Shown: positions 40,626 to 41,904 of the stretch, in pieces
Position numbering within the stretch: the stretch's first letter is position 1
How the letters are laid out: every line of letters starts with the position of its first letter
Assembly: GCA_035495315.1 (NCBI GenBank)
Contig: DATJGF010000090.1
Coordinates: forward strand, 1 to 41,904
Source: DATJGF01 sp035495315
Lineage (GTDB): Bacteria > Verrucomicrobiota > Verrucomicrobiia > Limisphaerales > UBA8199
Reading direction: 5' to 3'
Length of the DNA: 41,904 bases
Translations under genes and position numbers: made by a program
Notes under the pieces: model-generated
What the model saw: the letters and a program-made list of their open reading frames with translations, nothing else
Database searches by the model: none
What the model was told of the DNA's origin: nothing

Positions 40626-41577
40626 ATGACTAGACTTCAAAAAGCTGTAACTGTCGTCCTGTTGACGGCCGCCCTCGGGACGGCACTCTATCAATTGCGA
40701 CAAGCAGCAAACGCTCGCGCTGAAACGCAAAAACTGCAAGCAGGGCAGGCCGTCTTGGAGTCAACCATAGCGGAATTGCGGCGCGAACTCAGTGACGCGA
40801 CCAACCGTCTAACCGGAATCGCAAATACACTCGCCAAAGCAGGCAGAAATGAGCGTGAACTGTTGGCTCTGCGTGGCGAAGTCAGCAGATTACGCCGGGA
40901 GTCAGAAGAACTCGCAAAATTCACCTCGAGTCTTACAGATAGCCCAGTAGACAAATCCTGGCTCGACAGAGTTGGCAGGCTCAGGCAACGGCTTGCGCAA
41001 ACACCCGGCGCGCAAATCCCGGAAATGAAGTTTTTGACAGAGGCTGACTGGCTTGATGCGGCCACTGGCACACTCGATACCGACGAGGATTATCTTTCAG
41101 CATTCAGCCGCCTGCGTGCCAGTGGCGAAAATCGCTTTCTCCATATTGCAGAAACGGCGTTGCAAAAATATCTGCAGAGCCATGAGGACAAGTTTCCTAC
41201 CGCTTTCTCAGTTGTTGCCTTATTTCGAGATTCCTCCAGCCGACGACATCCTGAGCCGCTATCAAATCGTGCCCTCGAGCGGCGCGGCACCGGCGGGAGG
41301 CCCAACAGAAACAAACTGGCTAATCACGCTAAAAATTCCTGATTCGGAAGCGATACAGGCTGTGGGCAAAAACGGCTTCGCAGGTTCGAGTGCCGAAGAT
41401 GCGCAGGAAATGAGTATTCTGGCCTCGGCGATGAAGGCGGCCTTTGATGCCGCGCCACTCATTAACGGCAAAAAGTCGATCAAGCTGGAGGATTTGGCAC
41501 CCTATCTGACGACTCCCGAGCAAACGGCTGCGTACCAGAAAATGATGCAACGAAGGGATGCAACTTCAAGAAAGTAG
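40626..41577 (+). pseudogene. Membrane-anchored coiled-coil protein, broken by a one-base frameshift
   Basis: ATG 40626 starts a short N-terminal membrane helix (AVTVVLLTAALGTALYQL), then a coiled coil (about 25-95) with the LLALRGEVSRLRRESEEL motif typical of a widespread Verrucomicrobia family, sometimes fused to sigma factors. The first frame reads to KFPT at about 41201 and then becomes nonsense (VVALFRDSSSRRH...) ending at 41342. The frame one base later continues at once with LSQLLPYFEIPPADDILSRYQIVPSS and runs to 41577, keeping the family's 'FPTxLSQLxPYF' order. Removing one base near 41202 restores one product of about 316 residues. The second half looks well preserved, so the shift is recent or a sequencing error. 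The function is unknown. Confidence 0.8.
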
Positions 41578-41904
41578 GAGCTCAGTGCTGAGTCATCCTT
41601 AGTTGCAAGTACATTGTTTGGACAAGGTGTGGTGGTGTTTCAGAGACCGCAGCAACTTGGAAGCCTAAAAGCATTCAGGCGCAGTTGGCTTGAACTGCTC
41701 CATTCGTTGACGCGTCTGACGCACGCTATTATAGTCAGCGAACGCCCATGGATAACGATGCGTCCTCCGGCGTGGATTTTGCCAGCGCTTGGTCGCTGAG
41801 GCGAGGCATACACGAAGATGAAGACCCATAAACTGCGAGTTCAACGCCCGGCTTTGGGATTCCTCCGTTGCCTTCTCGGTAAGGGCTCATCACGCCATCC
41901 CTTA
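41578..41904. other. Terminal 327 bp without a supported complete gene
   Basis: A small hairpin CTCAG-TG-CTGAG lies at 41581-41592 just after the frameshifted gene. Beyond it are the promoter-like site at 41707-41735 and an ATG at 41818 open to the window end (MKTHKLRVQRPALGFLRCLL...), which is too short to judge. No other signal is seen. Confidence 0.4.
41707..41735 (+). promoter_or_regulatory. Strong sigma-70-like promoter near the window end
   Basis: TTGACG (41707-41712), exactly 17-bp spacer, TATAGT (41730-41735); each hexamer is 5/6 to consensus. It points to the ATG at 41818 or to a small RNA. The downstream product lies outside the window. Confidence 0.5.

Noticed and set aside
1..41904. 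CRISPR arrays, tRNA/rRNA genes, insertion sequences, prophage
   Set aside because: The repeats seen are palindromes or short tandem units without regular spacers; no transposase, integrase, tRNA-like cloverleaf or rRNA sequence was recognised.

Overview
The window looks like chromosomal DNA from a soil-type Verrucomicrobiota (Pedosphaera-like lineage). This is inferred from protein content: a GloVer tandem-repeat protein, a delta-60/Calx-beta protein, FN3/Ig secreted proteins ending in a W...FYRA C-terminus, an ECF-type sigma factor beside a Ser/Thr kinase, a DUF1559-like pseudopilin, and a 'LLALRGEV.RLRRE' coiled-coil protein. The sequence is moderately GC-rich. I saw no rRNA, tRNA, CRISPR array, transposase or prophage.

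Layout. 1-2144 (+): a 5'-truncated protein of unknown function and an unknown Cys-rich protein with a C-terminal HTH, separated by a long perfect palindrome. 2402-9295 (-): cinA, a B12-binding radical SAM protein, a GFA/CENP-V zinc protein and a membrane Ser/Thr kinase with TPRs. 9450-10514 (+): an AI-2E-family permease. 10629-12893 (-): a secreted FN3/Ig/phosphodiester-glycosidase protein. 13421-17067 (+): a GNAT acetyltransferase and a 1000-residue TPR membrane protein. 17397-27149 (-): a 10-kb block reading, in transcription order, sigma factor, Ser/Thr kinase fused to a PhnD-like binding domain, pseudopilin, delta-60/Calx-beta protein, GloVer protein; it looks like a signalling and surface-protein locus. 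27400-32487 (-): a two-module NRPS (A-T-C-A-T) with no release domain. 32651-40423: mostly housekeeping genes: uvrD/pcrA (-), frr (+), a HAD-Nudix fusion followed at once by folB (+), a threonine aldolase (-), a GIY-YIG nuclease (-) and gap (-). 40626-41577 (+): a membrane coiled-coil protein broken by a one-base frameshift. The last 330 bases hold a good promoter-like site and little else.

Two themes stand out. First, the HAD-Nudix fusion lies 5 bp upstream of folB, which suggests that one polypeptide performs both dephosphorylation steps from dihydroneopterin triphosphate to dihydroneopterin. Second, intergenic gaps are packed with short palindromic repeats of about eight unrelated designs; one supplies the stop codon of uvrD, and a heptanucleotide tandem repeat sits in frame inside uvrD.

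All functions are read from motifs by eye. No database search was run.
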